From Bacillota bacterium (GTDB taxonomy: Bacteria > Bacillota > Clostridia > Christensenellales > SZUA-584), in NCBI GenBank assembly GCA_023436525.1, contig JAEZIW010000037.1, forward strand, positions 1 through 13,797: a stretch of 13,797 bases of DNA. The letters run 5' to 3'. Shown here in pieces: positions 12,949 to 13,797 of the stretch. A program made the translations under genes and the position numbers. Position 1 is the first letter of the stretch; each line of letters begins with the position of its first letter. The notes beneath the pieces are model-generated. The model searched no databases, was not told the origin of the DNA, and saw only the letters and a list, made by a program, of their open reading frames with translations.

Positions 12949-13302
12949 TCATTTTTGCAGCTGCGCATACGCATCAAGCAGCATGCTGATGCGTTCGCGG
13001 CGTTTTTGCAGCTCCGCTGCCCAATTGTCCAACGCATTGCGTCCCAAGGGTGTTATGCTGTAAACGCGGCGCTGAGGCCCCTGCCCGCCGCTTTCCCAAT
13101 GCGAACGTACCCATTCGTTCTGCTCCATATGGCGCAGCGTTCGGTAAAGCGTGCTGATGTTAAGCTCTTCATCGGTAAAGCCAAAGCGCGTCAACTGTTC
13201 AGCCAGGCAATAGCCATGGCAGGCTTTGTCTTCGCCGCTTAATAGGAGCAGCAGGCAAACCTCCATGAAACGGTGCATCGGACGACATTGATTGTGCGGC
13301 AT
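12949..13302 (-). CDS. PadR family transcriptional regulator
   Basis: This 117-residue winged-helix regulator has the PadR pattern: CLLLLLSGEDKACHGYCLAEQL (begins near residue 16), NISTLYRTLRHMEQNEWV as the recognition region, and the wing GPQRRVYSITPLGRNALDNW. The C-terminal coiled helix (AELQKRRERISMLLDAYAQL) would mediate dimerisation. ATG 13302 follows GAGGAG. It heads an operon with two half-permeases. PadR proteins usually repress a neighbouring transporter or detoxification gene until a small ligand binds. A sigma-A-like promoter and an AT-rich palindrome lie upstream, so autoregulation is likely. Confidence 0.9.
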   Translation of the reverse strand: MPHNQCRPMHRFMEVCLLLLLSGEDKACHGYCLAEQLTRFGFTDEELNISTLYRTLRHMEQNEWVRSHWESGGQGPQRRVYSITPLGRNALDNWAAELQKRRERISMLLDAYAQLQK

Positions 13303-13317
13303 AGCGGACTCCTCGCA

Positions 13318-13337
13318 GATATATTATTACTATATAC
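13318..13337. promoter_or_regulatory. AT-rich palindrome, possible PadR operator
   Basis: GATATATTATTACTATATAC is a near-palindrome lying between the padR promoter and its ribosome binding site. The 10-bp word GATTGTGCGG also occurs twice exactly 60 bp apart (13290-13299 and 13350-13359), around the promoter and the start codon. Either could be the operator. This is a guess from position. Confidence 0.3.
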
Positions 13338-13361
13338 ATACCGAATATAGATTGTGCGGAT

Positions 13362-13390
13362 ATACTAACGTAAAACTTGGCATGAGTCAA
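13362..13390 (-). promoter_or_regulatory. Sigma-A-like promoter of the padR-permease operon
   Basis: On the minus strand, TTGACT (13385-13390) and TAGTAT (13362-13367) with a 17-bp spacer, about 60 bp upstream of the padR start. Confidence 0.6.
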
Positions 13391-13452
13391 GTGACAGATG
13401 CCCGAAGGTGAAATAAAGAGGAGATAGAATAAAAAAGGTTAAAGATAGAACT

Positions 13453-13475
13453 GCAAACCCGCTTGAGAAGTTTGC
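13453..13475 (-). terminator. Weak hairpin after the GH1 gene
   Basis: GCAAAC and GTTTGC form a 6-bp stem just past the GH1 stop on the minus strand. A T-rich tail including six T residues (13431-13436) follows at a distance of about 17 nt. It is a poor but possible terminator. Confidence 0.3.
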
Positions 13476-13484
13476 GGATAATGG

Positions 13485-13797
13485 CTAAAGAAAGTTGCCG
13501 TTGCTTGCAACAACATTCGCATACCAGCGCGCGGAGTCTTTCGCCATTCGCTGCTGAGTCGCGTAATTAATGTAGATAAGGCCAAAGCGCTCGTCGTAGC
13601 CGTTGTGCCATTCAAAATTGTCTGTCAGGCTCCAGTGCAAGTATCCGCTGATCGGTACGCCGTCGTCGCACGCTTTTTTCAGCTCGGAAATATAGCTGTG
13701 AAGAAAATCAATTCGGTCAGCATCATGAACCTGCCCGTCTAAGTAAACACGGTCGTTACAGGATTGGCCGTTTTCTGTGATCATGAGCGGGAGGCGG
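13485..13797 (-). CDS. GH1 beta-glycosidase, C-terminal part (cut by window edge)
   Basis: The last 104 residues of a glycoside hydrolase family 1 enzyme (beta-glucosidase or 6-phospho-beta-glucosidase type). The sequence enters the window in the segment PLMITENG, whose glutamate is the catalytic nucleophile of GH1. The family landmarks RIDFLHSYISELKKACDDGV, GYLHWSLTDNFEWHNGYDERFGL and DSARWYANVV follow in the usual order and spacing. The WSLTDNFEW motif contributes to the aglycone/glucose-binding site; an FEW sequence at this place is typical of enzymes acting on non-phosphorylated beta-glucosides. Intracellular action is likely. The acid/base glutamate lies outside the window. The stop is TAG (13485-13487). 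Confidence 0.93.
   Translation of the reverse strand, partial: RLPLMITENGQSCNDRVYLDGQVHDADRIDFLHSYISELKKACDDGVPISGYLHWSLTDNFEWHNGYDERFGLIYINYATQQRMAKDSARWYANVVASNGNFL

Noticed and set aside
13430..13489. 19-codon frame starting at ATA after an AGAGGAGA site (KKVKDRTANPLEKFADNG)
   Set aside because: It looks like the first codons of a gene whose ATG changed to ATA, but it is too short and overlaps the GH1 terminator region. It is at most a remnant.

Overview
The window looks like a chromosomal segment of a spore-forming member of the Clostridia (Firmicutes). The evidence is a GerA-family germination receptor gene, strong AGGAGG ribosome binding sites, sigma-A-like promoters with exact 17-bp spacers, a clostridial AdhE controlled by Rex-type operators, and PadR/TetR regulators. 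GC content is moderate. I cannot place it at genus level from sequence alone.

Layout from left to right. (1) 1-674, minus: 5' part of a GerA-type spore germination gene, with a sigma-G-like promoter. (2) 819-935, plus: a 38-codon Gly/Cys/Trp-rich micro-protein, divergent from gerA. (3) 936-1691: about 750 bp mostly without genes, holding a terminator hairpin, two tandem 90-100 bp elements bounded by inverted repeats, and one weak small ORF. (4) 1692-4056, plus: the centrepiece, a two-gene operon of a family 2A encapsulin shell protein and its cargo-type cysteine desulfurase with an N-terminal targeting extension. (5) 4239-5546, minus: a bicupin oxalate decarboxylase-type enzyme. (6) 5992-8586, minus: bifunctional AdhE. 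Its sigma-A promoter is covered by one perfect and one degenerate Rex operator. (7) 8802-10211, plus: a TetR regulator and an iron-sulfur-flavoprotein-like FMN reductase in one operon, with TetR-type palindromes in the promoter. (8) 10303-11351, plus: two tandem paralogous small membrane proteins, each with its own promoter and a conserved 3' UTR and hairpin. (9) 11438-11903: an intergenic repeat mosaic. (10) 13302-11904, minus: an operon of a PadR regulator and two half-length permeases. (11) 13797-13485, minus: C-terminal part of a GH1 glycosidase.

How the genes may work together. The encapsulin pair should form a protein nanocompartment that encloses a PLP-dependent cysteine desulfurase; related family 2A systems are linked to sulfur handling and storage. 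AdhE regenerates NAD+ by reducing acetyl-CoA to ethanol, and the Rex sites imply control by the NADH/NAD+ ratio. The TetR-flavoprotein operon reads divergently from the same 215-bp intergenic region, so two redox-type genes sit back to back there. The left half may be sporulation-linked: it holds a germination receptor, an encapsulin operon with a possible sigma-K-like promoter, and a bicupin whose Bacillus relative OxdD is a coat protein. This link is inference.
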